A stretch of DNA of 64,000 bases from Micropterix aruncella (GCA_944548615.1 OX155961.1:29308770-29372769), one strand, 5' to 3'. Positions 23,330 through 35,345 are shown, counted from the stretch's first letter. Notes: generated by a model not told the origin, from the sequence alone. Translations and numbers: made by a program.

Positions 23330-23800
23330 TTATTGCTTATGCTTATGCCCCGCCGCTACTTCACGATGAATACGCCGCGGGTCGGGGTTTGCCAGAGAGG
23401 GGGGGAGGGCAGGGAGGGGAAGAAAAAGCCCCCCCCCCCCTTGCGTCACGATTGAGAGAGAGGGCGAGAGGGCGGTTTCTGGCAAGGCATAAAGAACGCG
23501 AAGACTCGCTGTTCGTGCTGCCAACCCGAGGCACCCCTCCATTATAAATATTTTCGGATGTACTCGACTTCCTTTATCGCACTTGGAGAGTCTGGAAAGT
23601 TTCATGCGAGCGAGTGTGATATTTAATACGTATTCGCGACGGCCACCGCCACAGACTAATGCTCATTCGAAACAGATGCGACACCATGCGCGCGCTCGGA
23701 GGAGCGAATCGCAGGGGCGCCACAAAACTTTCCCTGCAATAACAATGACGAGGCATTTCCCTGACTAATTTATAAGAAAGCGACCCTTCATTGCAAAGGA
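23330..23800. promoter_or_regulatory. GC-rich island 6
   Basis: CpG-rich DNA with a C-run near 23428-23442, followed by GCGACGGCCACCGCCAC and CGCGCGCTCGGAGGAGCG. Overlapping frames on both strands lack domains. Confidence 0.4.
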
Positions 23801-24104
23801 GAACCACCGACCCCCTTCTGTCTCCCTCTCATTCTTAATTAGTGAGCAGACCTCTTCCAAAGAAAGAGGGGTGGAAAACGGAACAAAAAAGCAAAGGTCT
23901 CTCAATTATGAAAAAACTTGTGAAAGCCGGAGGAGAAAAGGGGTTGCTTCAATTTTCATCGCTTAACGGCGACTTGAAACCAAAGGCAACCCTATACGTA
24001 AACGAAGATTAAAGGCGGGTATTTGTTAACGACCCATGCTGAATTTTCGCATTGGTCTGCCGAAGTTTCGGTCGAATTATTATGACTGAAAATCACTAAT
24101 CTTG

Positions 24105-25190
24105 AGAGTTGTCAACTAATAACGAACCAGCTAAAGCAGGAAATTATAACTATATCAGATCATTCTTTCTCATATGGAGTGAACGCAAAGACTTAGGGAC
24201 AACACAGTCCACCGTCTAACTACGCTAACAAGCCCGTAGGAGTCTAACGCCTTACCGCGTACGCCAGCAGGCTGACCTCACGCCCTTACTACCAACTTGA
24301 TTTGTTAACTACAACGGGCGCACCTCAATAGGTTTTAACGATATGTGATTGTTTTGCCTCCCGTGAGGTGAGCGTAGAATACTTTGGGGCGGTAAAAAAC
24401 CTACCGTCCAGCAAAGCCACGTACCCGCCAGAGTTCTAGCACTAGGAAGGTAACCCAGCGGGCCACCGCACCCCATCGCTACCAAATTTGGCAGGATACT
24501 CCGTCTGGAATTAACCTTCAGGATACCTCCTTCCTCCCGACTAGTTACGAGACCGAAGTCGCTTACGCGACCTCTACCAGCCTTTAATTCAGCGGTTATT
24601 CAGTTTGAATCTATCGTCGACCAATGGCATCTTTTCTTCTGCTCTGAATTCAGGATCAGGTAGTCAAATGGTCGTTTCAAGAGTGGTTGACCGCAGGTCA
24701 ACATCCACCCCCGCTGCTTAAGAGACAGTATGTTTCCATAGTCCCCAGACTCCTTCAGCAATTAGTCAGAGTTGAATCGTGAGTTGGACCGATCCGAGAA
24801 CACAATGGATCTCATGGCCCAATCTGCTCGAAACTATTCGCTACCTACGCCATTACTACCAGATTTGGTCACGGATTCGTCGCTAGCGCGGCCTAAGCTT
24901 GACGTTAGCGGCGATTCATATTGAATTTATCGCGGATCGGGTGGCCAACGAATCGTATCAAGGATAGATGAAGTCAGGTCGGCAACTTTCCCCGAACCGA
25001 ATCCGAATGTCTGATCCCAACCACCTCCAACTGCAGGTAACAGCCGCAGGCAGAGCTCGCAGTGGCCCTGACAGGGTAAGTCCCTCTTCGAGGAGGCTAC
25101 CGGATAGGAGTTGAACCGTGAGTTGGGCAGACCAAGTTAATACAAAAATTCACCTACACTACCCAAGCTGCGCGCAACTACTGGGAACCT
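24105..25190 (+). repeat. Rep-A, long compound copy
   Basis: Contains two successive starts of the family. The first (from about 24109) is truncated; the second starts near 24305 with AACTACAACGGGCGCACC. The copy runs on through CCTCCCGTGAGGTGAGCG, GGTCGTTTCAAGAGTGGT and CGTGAGTTGGGC. The duplicated order suggests nested or tandem insertion. There is no protein domain. Confidence 0.6.
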
Positions 25191-26106
25191 ACTGTTCTAT
25201 CAAATAAATACCAGGAATTATTCAATAAAACACAAAATATTCGCCTAATAATCCAAATTTGTTTTGTGACCTTTAAAATGGTAGCCATTTAATGCGATAT
25301 ACTTATGGGCATTTCTTTTTCATGGGCCTTCATCTCCCTCTGCGAATTCAATGCACTCAACACGTCGCGACGTAATAGTAATTTAAATTTTGGGGAACGG
25401 CGTTTGTTCGAAGACATTCGTTGAGTTTTTGGTCAAAAATTCATGTACAAGGGTCGATGTGTCGGATGTAGCTTTGCTTTGCTTTCGATGATTATTTGCT
25501 ATTTCCCCTCTGTCTGGAGTGGATCAACCCCTGATAGCCAAAGAAAATAGTCACCATGGCTTTTTTTAAACCCCTCCAAATGTTTTTCATACAACGTCAT
25601 CGTTTTTCCTATAACAAACATCTTCGTACGACTTCTCGAACATCTCGGTGACTACTAAAAAAAAACAAGAGCAGTGTATTTTGTATGCCCAGATACAGGC
25701 TGTTCAGTCTAGTTGGGCATTCGTCTAGAGTGATACTAATGGGTTGTATTCATTTCCTTACTGCTCATATTACTAGTTACAATTTATATCTGTACGATGA
25801 CACTGATAACTTAAAACCCGAATGTACACTAATAAATAAATAACTTGTCCCGGTATTTATTGGGTTCTTACCTATGTAATTGCTGGTTTTTCACACTGCT
25901 GCTTTGAACTTGGATAACTTAGGTTTGAGTTGGAATTTAAAATTTTAATAAATTTTAATTCAAGGCCAAGTTATTCTTTTTTAGGAATCAGCTGTTAATT
26001 TGTCTTTCCGTCGTTTGATTTTGCTCAAATATTTTCATTTGTGCAACCATGGTAAAGTTGAAATTTTGCATTATTTTCAAATATGAGCTCCTGTGCCAGT
26101 GTTTTC
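25191..26106. other. Unassigned stretch
   Basis: No shared repeat or domain-bearing frame was recognised. It may hold the decayed 5' part of the mariner copy that follows. Confidence 0.4.
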
Positions 26107-26489
26107 TATTACAGCTTCTTGCAGTCTGGCTATACAGTTACCGTAAACGTGTACTATAAGGAAATGCAAACATTGATGGAGAAGCTTGTGATTAAATAAC
26201 CGAGCCTGGTAAATCGCTTATTGCCACTGATTCTGCATGACAACGTATAACCACAGATTTCAATGCAAACAGTCGCAAAGTTGCAGGAGTTGCGGCTGGA
26301 GACTCTTGGTCACCCACCGTTTTTGCCAGACCTTGCTCCAATAGAGTTTCATTTTTTCCAGAATTTAGATTAGACTTTTTACAAGGGAAAAAAATCAACT
26401 TTGAAGAGTCGATGAAAAACGCTTTTAAGCATTCACTGATTCCTGCCCACGAGAGTTTTACAGCAGAGGAATTAAGCAACTCTAATTAA
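26107..26489 (+). pseudogene. Mariner transposase C-terminal relic
   Basis: The plus frame from 26107 gives SFLQSGYTVT, then ILHDN, a stop, PQ, and later HPPFLPDLAPIEFHFFQNLD. The LHDN(A)RPH-type block holds the second catalytic aspartate of mariner, and HP-P-SPDLAP with the D34D aspartate follows at the expected distance. Stops occur at 26197, 26248 and 26371, and a frameshift in the A-run near 26390. The minus-strand frame over the same bases is a shadow. This is a clear mariner relic of unassigned subfamily. Confidence 0.85.
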
Positions 26490-26534
26490 AATGACAAATC
26501 TGCTTAGATTGTCTTATAATGGATACATTCTGAT

Positions 26535-26645
26535 CAGACTGCAAGTACATTATAGGCACAATGTACCTTCCGGGCAGAATTTATTTACATTCTGGACAGA
26601 ATGTAGGTAAATACATTCGGCCCAGAATGTAAATACATTCTGTCG
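26535..26645. repeat. Cluster of palindromic ACATTCTG/CAGAATGT words
   Basis: ACATTCTGGACAGAATGT is an inverted repeat, and AGAATGTA or its complement recurs five or more times in about 100 bp. It lies just downstream of the mariner relic. Confidence 0.7.
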
Positions 26646-26909
26646 AATTGGGCATCCCTGCCGTCCACTTCACGGTACATTAACAGCGATCGTAAACCGT
26701 TGCACGATTGAAAGAGGGCGATTCGACTCCCCTCTGTAATGCAAAGACACACTCGACTCCACAATTAAAGCGATACAATTCATTTCAGGGCGTCGACGAG
26801 TACAGTCGTCGACAATAATTTGAGTGTCCTTAAATAAAATTAAAAATAGAATAAATTCGAAAGTTCTCCCTAGCTAGGACGTCTCAGTTAAAGATTATAT
26901 TTCACACTT

Positions 26910-27180
26910 TACTTTCCCAGTACTACGGAAAGTATTGTGAACGCGCTAAAAATCGAGATAAAGACGGAAATGTCCATTTTGACACACCCTGAAACGATTA
27001 GGACCATTTCGAGGGTGACGTCAGTCTGTGAGTCTGTGGGTGTGTATTCGTCCATGATAGCGCCTAAACGCGTCATACGATTGAGCTGAAATTTGGCATG
27101 CAGGCATCATTCAGTCATGGAAAGAGTTGTTTTTTTTTTGTTAAAATCGGCCACCATTTAATTTAATTTCAGTAATTTAA
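26910..27180 (+). repeat. Rep-B 5' part
   Basis: Carries GGAAAGTATTGTGAACGCGC, TGTCCATTTTGA, GTGTGTATTCGTCCATGATA and GGCATGCAGGCATCATTC, then stops in AT-rich DNA. It is truncated after about 260 bp. Confidence 0.7.
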
Positions 27181-27344
27181 AATTCACCAGAATTTAATTT
27201 AAATTATAAGTCTATGTTATAACATAAATTAGGTTAAAAACTATTAGTAAACCGCCCAGCAGCGCCCGATGTATTCCCCCAGAGCATCCGACCTAACATG
27301 TCCACAGAAACAGAGTCCTTTCTAGGTTCGTCCCTCTTCAAGGA

Positions 27345-28125
27345 GGCTAACTAGAGTTGTCAACTACAACGGTCGAACCCGTCACCTCAGGAAGTTTTAC
27401 CGATTAGTCGTTCTATCTCCCTGAAGTGACCGCAGAAGACTTGGACAAAACAGTCCACCGTCAAGCTCCGCCACATGCCCGTAAGAGGCCAACGCCTTAA
27501 CCGCGAGATAGCCAGGAGTGTTACCTAGCGGACTTACACTCACGTCCTTGCTTCCAATTGCGACCAGATTACTCCAGTCTCTCGATTGGTTACGAGTTTG
27601 AGGTTTGCGCGGTCCTCTCCCTTATGTATGAAGCGGTGAAACGGTGTATACCGAATCTATCGCGGACCACGGCATCCTTTGCCCGGCTGTTCACCCAGGA
27701 TCGGGTAGCCGATGGTCGTTTTAAGAGCAGTCGCCGTAAGGTCCGCAACCACCCCCGCTCTATAGGAAACAGTACTGCTTCCAGGCTCCCCCGACTGTTA
27801 GTCAGAGTGCGCAATCGATTGGCTTATGCCGCACGGTGCGCAGACCGTCTAGGAGCGCTAGAAGGTTGATCCCTAGGGGATGCTTACCCTAAGGCCAGAG
27901 TCCTGCCAGGGCTCGCACTTCATGCGTGGAGGCCGTCGGATGGGTATTGACCCGTGAGTGTGACCAACCCTGAAGAGAATGGGTCTTCGTGACCAACTCA
28001 GCAAGGACCCCATAGCTCCCTGGATGGGAGCTACCGGATGGAAGCTGAGCCGTGAGTTGAGCCGACCCAAGGTAACGAGCAGGTCATATGGCCCAAGCTG
28101 TACGGAACCGTTAGCTGCCCAACGT
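27345..28125 (+). repeat. Rep-A, most complete copy
   Basis: Starts GTTGTCAACTACAACGG and ends GGAACCGTTAGCTGCCC, with all family landmarks in order. A 103-codon frame (27558-27869) has the word SFARLFTQD, also seen in translations of the copies at 30.7 and 62.6-63.0 kb. I see no known domain. The frame agreement may simply follow from DNA similarity. Confidence 0.75.
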
Positions 28126-28239
28126 CCCTGAGCCGAGGCATGGCTAACAACACAAACTAGCCATCATCCCAAATCTGCTTGCCACCATTCGGCCCCTGTC
28201 AATAGCAACAGTTAGTATCCGCCCGACTATCCTCGTTGC

Positions 28240-28460
28240 ACCCTCACGGTCTACCCTCTCCATTGTCTAAGGCAGAAGCGAAGCCGATGGCAGCGGCTAT
28301 ACATAAGTCGTCGGCTGAGAGGAAGGTCTTATCTCTGTTTCGCTGAATAAGACGGCGGCATGTGGATTTGTGGCGCACCCCCCCCCCCCCCACTCCTCCC
28401 CCTGGGAGGGGGGCACGTCTGCCGCCGCCTTCCGTTTCCGGCGTTCCACGGACTATCAAA
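28240..28460. promoter_or_regulatory. GC-rich patch with poly-C
   Basis: A C-run near 28378-28391 is followed by CTCCTCCCCCTGGGAGGGGG, a self-complementary stretch. There is no coding evidence. Confidence 0.35.
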
Positions 28461-28574
28461 CGGTGTTAGATAACTCAAATATTTTGTGCCACGCTACAGG
28501 AAAATGATGAACTGACGCGGAAAGCCACTCAATTCGTATTGTCACTTGTAATTTATTGAACGAAAGAAAAGTCT

Positions 28575-28690
28575 TGCAAACTTGAAAGTTTGCAAAATGT
28601 ATGAATACGATACATCTTCGATCTAAGTATGATCACGTGTCCGAATATAGGGCACAGTTAAAGTGGTTGCCAGGACGCCAGAGGAGAAAT
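28575..28690 (+). pseudogene. CR1/Jockey-like LINE fragment
   Basis: TTTGCAAAATGTATGAATAC, TCGATCTAAGTATGATCACG and GGGCACAGTTAAAGTGG match the LINE at 29290-29400, so this is a second, truncated copy. It ends in an ATTT tetramer run. Confidence 0.7.
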
Positions 28691-29139
28691 TTATTTATTT
28701 ATTCGTTACATATACATTCAAACGCAATAGCACAAAAGAAATATAATGTACAATCCAGAAAATACCGCTATATGCTTGTAAATTGAGGCATACATCTGTC
28801 TGTGCCCAGGCCAAATTGTGCATAAATTATATGTTAAAGTTCGTATTCCTAATGTGCCAAGTAAAGTGAAACCGAGCCCGCCTTGCTAGGCACTCCTGTG
28901 ATAAGGCAAGCTCACTTCCTGAGTCTTATTGGAGTGCCACGGTTGTGTCAGAAAAAAAAACAAATAAAATGTTATATATATTACCTAATAATTGTATACG
29001 CAGATTATATCAAACATATGCGATACCGCCCTTTCGCCGTTCCGACGGCTGCCGTGCGCATTCCTACGAACTTCATTTTTATCATTGTAAATATTGCCCA
29101 GCATATGAATACAGATTAGAGAAGTATACTTGCACTTCT

Positions 29140-29905
29140 CTAATCTGTACTCTCCCAATCAACACCGACCTATCTCAGCGAGCTTTTCGAACCATTAAGT
29201 TCCCACGGCCTTTGAGAATATATTCAATTTTTTCTATCATAATACTCTCTAATCTCGATTTATCAGAGGAACTGCTCAACAAACTTGAACGTTTGCAAAA
29301 TGTATGCATACGATTTATCTTCGGTCTACGTAAGTATGATCACGTGTCCGACTATAGGGCACAGTTAAAGTGGTTGCAAGTACGCCATAGAAGAAATGTT
29401 CATATACTTGCTCTTCTATATCGTGTACTCTCCCAATTAACACCATCCTATCTCCACGAGCTTTTTGAACCACTAAGTTCCCACGGTCTCGTACTTCGGT
29501 CAGCCTCTGACAGTTTATTAAAAATTCAGAGTCATAATACTGATTTCTATTCCTATTCTTTCTGTGTTCATGGTGCAAGACTCTGGAACAATCTCCCAGC
29601 AAATATACGAAACTCGCATTCTTTACCATCGTTTAAGACTCACCTTAAGGATTACTACCTTTCTAAGAGGTAACCAGTTCTTCCCTTTCTCTCCTGTTCC
29701 TCTCCCAATTTCCTCTCCTCGGGCATTATTAGTTTTAAATTCTTCCACTTCTCTGTATGTTATGTAATAATCTTTATTTTCACAATGCGCGCATGTACCA
29801 CTGTGTTTAGGTTAGTTGTAAGACATTGCCATGTGGCAATAAGCTCACCTTTTTCTATACGAATTAAGTGCAAATAAAGAGTTTATTATTATTATTATTA
29901 ATAAT
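29140..29905 (+). pseudogene. CR1/Jockey-like LINE 3' end with RT C-terminus and tail
   Basis: The coding frame (stop at 29671-29673) gives RLQNVCIRFIFGLRKYDHVS, then LKWL, RR, ILALLYRVL, and near the end ARLWNNLPANIR and FKTHL. This is the conserved C-terminal tail after the palm and thumb of CR1/Jockey-type LINE reverse transcriptases. A 3' untranslated region follows with a palindromic hairpin ATTGCCATGTGGCAAT (about 29825-29840), AATAAAGAG, and a TTA microsatellite end. The part before about 29215 duplicates 29425-29490, so at least two insertions are stacked. Translation upstream of about 29210 is not LINE-like. Confidence 0.8.
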
Positions 29906-30137
29906 AATACTGTTTCCTACTTCTACTCTTTCTGTGTCTATGGAGCAAGACTTTGAAACGATCTCCCAGCAAATATACGAAAGTCGCCTTCTTTAAAATC
30001 ATTCCAGACTGACCTCAAAAATTACTACTTTTTAAAGAAGTAACCAGTTGTTTCCTTACTCTTTCTTTTCCATGTATGTTGCCATTTTCCTCTCCTCGTG
30101 CATTCTTAGTTTTAAATATAGTAGTTTATCCAGACTT
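29906..30137 (+). pseudogene. Second LINE 3' fragment
   Basis: Repeats TTCTACTCTTTCTGTGTCTATGG, CTCCCAGCAAATATACGAAA and TTACTACTTT from 29545-29670 with many substitutions. It is an older or different copy of the same LINE, placed directly after the TTA tail of the first. Confidence 0.75.
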
Positions 30138-30240
30138 TTAATAATAATAATAATAATAAACTCTTTATTTGCACTTAAAAAGTATACAAAAAAGGCGAGC
30201 TTATTGCCACATGGCAATGTCTTTTGCCACATGGGAAGAC
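30138..30240 (-). repeat. Inverted LINE 3' tail
   Basis: TAATAATAATAA, AAACTCTTTATTTGCACTTA and TTATTGCCACATGGCAATG form the reverse complement of the tail at 29818-29900. Together with the preceding copies it makes a tail-to-tail arrangement. Confidence 0.8.
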
Positions 30241-30664
30241 TTTTCCGTCTTCCAATAAATATAAGCACTTTAAAAATTATATTTTTATAATGTTGGAAAC
30301 CTCTGCCGGCCGATATCTCAGCCCTCCACGCCGCCGAAGCCTCCTCACCCTCGCATCTCTTCACTATAAGTACCGAGCACGCGACTTGACTGTACAACTC
30401 TTGAGGCCCAGGGGATATTGGAGGACGGCCGTCGCTCGAGCCTATTCGAAATTAAACTTGTTACTCCCCTCCTTTCGAGCGAGAATTGGTCCGATATCGA
30501 GACTAAATTTTATTGGATCATCTGTTTTTTTGCAATGACACTGTTGTGTTGTTAAAGTTAAGGGGCTTAATGGGGGGGGGGGGTTTTCTCGGGGATTCAT
30601 CTTTTAATAAAAAGTTAGGTTACACATAAAATATGTACTCTAAAATATGAAGAAAAAAAACATA

Positions 30665-31325
30665 TAAAGTTGTCAACTACAACGGGCGAACCCGTCACCT
30701 CAGGAAGTTTTAACGATTAGTCGTTCTCTCTCCCGTGAAGTGAACGCAGAAGACTTGGACAAAACAGTCCACCGTCAAGCTCCGCCAAATGCCCGTAAGA
30801 GGCCAACGCCTTAACCGCGAGATAACTAGGTGTATTACCCAGCGGGCTTACACTCACGCGCTTACTTCCAATCGCGACCAGAATACTCCGGTCTCTCGAT
30901 TGGTTACGAGTTCGAGGTCGCTTGCGCGGTCTTCTCCCTTACGAAGCGGTGAAACGGTGTATACCGAATCTATCGCGGACCACGGCATCCTTTGCCCGGC
31001 TGTTCACCCAGGATCAGGTAGCCGCTGGTCGTTTCAAGAGCAGTCGCCGTAAGGTCCGCAACCACCCCCGCTCTATAGGAAACAGTACCTACTGCTTCCA
31101 GACTCCCCCGACTGTTAGTCAGAGTGCACAGTCGATTGGCCTACGCCGAACGGTGCGCAGACCGTCCACGAGCGCCAGAAGGTTGATTCCTAGGGGAAAC
31201 TAGCCCTAAGGCCAGAGTCCTGCTGCCCGGGCTCGCACTTCATGCGTGGAGGCCGCCGGATGGGTGTTAGCAGAATAATTCTTCGAGGCCAACTCAGCAA
31301 GGGCCCATTAGCTCCCTGAAAGCTC
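30665..31325 (+). repeat. Rep-A copy ending in TTAGCTCCC
   Basis: Begins GTTGTCAACTACAACGGGCG and carries all landmarks to GGGCCCATTAGCTCCC. It ends there, like the copies at 51.9 and 62.6 kb, and a Rep-B terminus follows. Confidence 0.75.
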
Positions 31326-31334
31326 CATGAAAAA

Positions 31335-31925
31335 AAAACAGTTGTCACCCCCAAGATATTCCCGGTAAATAATTTTATCTGAATATTAAGTTCATAAAAA
31401 AATCGATGAGCGCCCTCTCTCAGTCGGCGGACGAACCCGGTTGCGTTCCGTTCCATTTGTTGGTCCTTAGCCGAGAAACGAACAGAGGCGTTAATATATG
31501 ATTAAATGTATGGCGGAATTTGAATATTATTAGTGTAGCTTGTATATGAGATATTACACATGCAGCTTGGGTGGTGTAAACCACTTTTTTATGTCATCTT
31601 GCCTTGCCCATCTTAAGGTTCGACTTCTATCCGGTAGCCTCCTCGTGGAGGTGCCCAACCTGTTAGGGCCGCTGTGAGCTTCTCCCTCGTCTGCAAACTG
31701 CAGTCGGAGGTTAACGGTTTTTTGACGATATGTAAAGATTTTTGATTTTTTAAAGTACGCATACAAAAGGAACAAAAAGGTTGCGTCACCCAATGACTTT
31801 CTCGGTAAGAAGCCAAAGCTGATTTCATCTGAATATTAATTTCATAAATGAAATCGACGAGCGCCCTCTCTCGGCCGGTGGATAATCCCGTTTGGATTCT
31901 ACCTATCACAAACGTTATTTCTATT
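31335..31925 (-). repeat. Rep-B end segments, two in series
   Basis: Two reverse-orientation Rep-B terminal blocks. Each has a GTTG/GCGTCACCC start, a TCTGAATATTAA word, and GAGCGCCCTCTCTC (near 31405 and 31860). The intervening 31545-31770 holds unrelated DNA. The second block preserves the stretch that is interrupted by a Helitron at 59.5 kb. Confidence 0.65.
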
Positions 31926-31929
31926 CTTT

Positions 31930-33165
31930 CTGAATTTTAAAATGCCTATTTTCTGTGTAAACAAAGTTTCTTATAAAAATGGCGGTAATCCCAATGGAGC
32001 ATAGAAATTACTCCCTTAAAGGCCGGTAGCTGTTCATACAAAACGCCAATATAAATTACTCTCGCAAAAAAATGTTTAATACGAAAGTTAGGATTTCGGG
32101 ATTTTCATCAAGAATAACTTTCGAACTATACAGTTTTACAAAACCCTACTCTATCAGCCCCCTATACGTACCCAGTACTGATCCTGCGATTGAAATTGCG
32201 TGAGTAACCTATAAAGGGGTTACTTTACACATGTTTTGGTAGTTTGTCGGTGGTTCCTTTTTTATAAAATCAAAAATTAATAATTGTTTTGCTCCTACAG
32301 AACAATGTGTCTTTTAGCTTTTGAATTCAGATCAATATCAACCCCCCCTCTAGCCCCCCACAATTTTGTATATATATTTTCTAATTGTCAAAGTTACCGA
32401 TGTGGGGTTCTTTTGAAATGGCGTTTAAATGCAACTTATGTTAAATATCTAAAGCGTAAAGGTTAGTTTGACATCATTTTTAATTAAAAAATAGTAATAT
32501 TACATTATTAATATTTTTAATATTATAAAATATTATTATACATTATACGGAAAATTAAATGAGAAACAACGAGTTTTGACAATGAATTCGTGATCGCGAC
32601 GCAACCTACTCCCCGCACTCCCCTTCCGCCACACGTTTAAACCGTATTTTGGCGCTCTATTAAAGTAGCCCCAAAACTGTCAAAATTACCCTTAAACCTT
32701 AAATCTTAGAAAGCTAGCCTTATAAATGAAACTCACGACAGCATGTTTTCAACCCCCGAAAATTTCATTGTAGGGAGTGCACGCATACTAATGCATAATG
32801 GTGGCTTTTTCAATTAAGGCAAATTTTTCGCATATAATTACACAATTGCATAAATACGGATCCTGCAAGTTGTCGCAACGGAGAAACCACCGATTGGTAG
32901 TATTACCATTCCAGCGGTAAAGAAATCTAATGAAAAAACTCAACGATTTTACACCTATTATATACTACCTATATTATACTATAGGGCGTCAAATAAAAAG
33001 TCATGGTGGCGCAGAATCGGTTGTTTCTTGTAGTTGTACAACCAAAGACTGACAATTGAACTTGTAACCTATTCTAAGGAAGATATATTAAATTTATATG
33101 AGATTCAGGATTTATAATGAGCTTCAGGATGTCAATTAGGTCAAGCGCTTAGCAGGCGCCATCTA
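31930..33165. other. Unassigned stretch
   Basis: No recognised family. Some words (TGGGATTACCGCC on the minus strand, AGGCCGGTAGCTGTTC) look like old repeat sequence but have no partner in this window. Confidence 0.4.
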
Positions 33166-33169
33166 CATC

Positions 33170-33570
33170 TCGCAGCGGCTCGCCGCGTGATAATTATTTC
33201 CATTTCAATCACACCCTGTTTGCCAATTAGGAGCGTAATTAAGAAAAACGACCCCTCGGATGCGGCGGAGCGACGAAGAGGAGGGGATGGGGATAAACCC
33301 CCGACCTCGGCGGGCCCGGAGAGGGGGTCGGGGTGTGAATTAAGATGTTGCCCAAGCGATAAACCCACTTCGGCCCCTCGCCCGAGGGGGAAGATTCGCT
33401 CGAATTCGTTTCACGTAATACGCCAATTTGCAACCCCCCGATCTGGCTGCTAATTAAACTAATAAACAGGCGAGATTAGCGAGAGCAGCGCGGTTTGGGG
33501 ATCGGCCGCGTCGGGCGCAGCGCCAGGTGCGTTTTGACCGCCCGCGGCACACCGAATTGTGTACGGAAAC
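33170..33570. promoter_or_regulatory. GC-rich island 7 with TAATTA shoulders
   Basis: A CpG-rich core with G-runs is framed by GATAATTATTTCC, CGTAATTAAG, GCTAATTAAACTAATAAA and similar homeodomain-type cores. This is the clearest example of the island-plus-TAATTA pattern with the one at 3440. Confidence 0.45.
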
Positions 33571-33635
33571 TACCGGTGTGAGCCACAGTTAATACCGTTA
33601 TCAGAAACAATATCATTAGTGACGGCATTGATTAT

Positions 33636-34457
33636 ACAGGCTGAGTTTTAATTAACTGGCATCCTTGAAGGGGGTGAATCAGTGCGGGCAATTAAGCAAC
33701 TTTTGATGCTTGGCATTAAATTCTCTAATTTACACACTACAAAAATTTAAACAGCTGGAGGACATAAAATTCAAAAAAAACATCAAGGAGATGCTGTAGA
33801 CGTAGAGCCTTATTGTCTGGTTATTTTATATGGTCTTATTTCTGTACTTTTAGTTTAAAATGCCTAACGTAGCTTTAATTTGATTATTTAACATTTTAAT
33901 GACAATTTAAATATTACGATGAATAATTTTACTATGTATCTTTTCGAATTACTAACTGCTTCAAATATTAGAGTTCTATTTTCATTATTTATTTTTATAG
34001 TTTGACAATCTAGTAGTTAATTCTTGACTACCTATGTATGTTCAGTACAGAGTAGTAACGAGACTTACTACCACCCAATTATTTTGACACGTCCAAGAGC
34101 GGTCTTTAGCCGTCAATTGGACACGACGAAAATGTAATGTAATGTAAATGTAGAAAACCAAAAAAAAAAATAAAAAATATACATATGGTAGGTACTTATT
34201 TATATTTTTCCTTAATTAAAAAAAATATTTTAAAATGTAGGTAAGGTAGGTAAAATATCCCTGATATTACTTATTAGCGATATTTTATCTACCGCTAGAT
34301 GGTGCAGCGCGCTCAAACACTGGTCAAACTTTTATTAAACAGTAAAGTTCTTCAAACTTTGAAATTAAAAAAAAACGTTTTTTTTTTAATCAAAAGTTGT
34401 TTACCTGCTTGTGCTGATTCATCCCCTTCAAGGATGCCAGTTAATTAAAACCCCTGT
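33636..34457. mobile_element. ACAGG-ended inverted-repeat element
   Basis: An 822-bp element with ends ACAGGCTGAGTTTTAATTAA and the reverse complement of ACAGGGGTTTTAATTAA, followed in both by CTGGCATCCTTGAAGG. TTAT lies on both sides (33632-33635 and 34458-34461) as a probable 4-bp target duplication. The interior includes the Rep-G block (33895-34145). It is non-coding. Confidence 0.7.
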
Positions 34458-34531
34458 TTATGTTATTAGATTTCTCATTTCCATAGTACGATTTGGCAAC
34501 CCTTCTGATACAGACTCATTAACGATGTAAT

Positions 34532-34689
34532 GCGTGGCGTCAGCAATACTCCTACATGTCACAAAAATAAAGTCTATTATTTTGCGGCGCGGCACATTAG
34601 ACCGATGCGTAACAATAACCAACAAATACCCGACGTATTTGCAAGGACTTTATTTTTGTGACATGTTTGGAGTGATGCTGACGCCACGC
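34532..34689. mobile_element. Short hairpin MITE
   Basis: A 158-bp fold-back with arms of about 43 bp: left GCGTGGCGTCAGCA then ACATGTCACAAAAATAAAG, right the same in reverse complement with few mismatches. The loop of about 70 bp is non-coding. No target duplication was seen. Confidence 0.7.
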
Positions 34690-34699
34690 GTTCTATTGT

Positions 34700-35100
34700 T
34701 ATGCAGTCTGACCATTTGTTTCGAGTTCTTTATTGCATCCATTGTCTACTGATGAATTTTCAGCTTTTGCAAAACACTTTAGGGGTTCTAATTAAAATTA
34801 CACCTTTCCGAGTAGGCCAGCGTCAGGTGTCCCGGAATCTGGTCTGCCGATTCTATCCCGGTATTCTATCAGTCAAAATACTGTCTGATCTGAAAGTATC
34901 AGGTTTTACAACTCGCTTGCATTTTTTTGTCTCTGGCTTCTCAGCTATCTCATAAGCATTGGATGGTGGACTGTGCTCTCCCTATGTCTCACCCCATGAT
35001 TGAAAGAATGAGTGTATATATCGTGTAACGGTCATCGACTCCCTACAGCATAAATAAGGCGGAAATGCCAGATTTCCCGTTTCCAAATTGCGATTATACC
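34700..35100. other. Unassigned stretch
   Basis: No recognised repeat. Short frames lack domains. Confidence 0.4.
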
Positions 35101-35152
35101 TTCCAGGGGTTTATTTATTTACTTATTTATTTGTTAATATATCAATATATAT

Positions 35153-35345
<193 letters not shown>

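Noticed and set aside
23170..23547. 125-codon frame with hydrophobic start, possible membrane protein
   Set aside because: The second half is a CpG-island translation with a poly-C run, an opposite-strand frame overlaps, and no family is recognised.
26192..26479. 95-codon minus-strand frame
   Set aside because: It is antisense to the mariner relic, whose catalytic-block words are read on the plus strand.
27558..27869. 103-codon frame as a host gene
   Set aside because: It lies wholly in Rep-A, which has about nine copies in the window.
28945..29210. N-terminal part of the 242-codon frame at 28945-29673
   Set aside because: Only the part from about 29215 resembles a LINE. Upstream is AT-rich DNA plus a duplicated LINE fragment that happens to be in frame.
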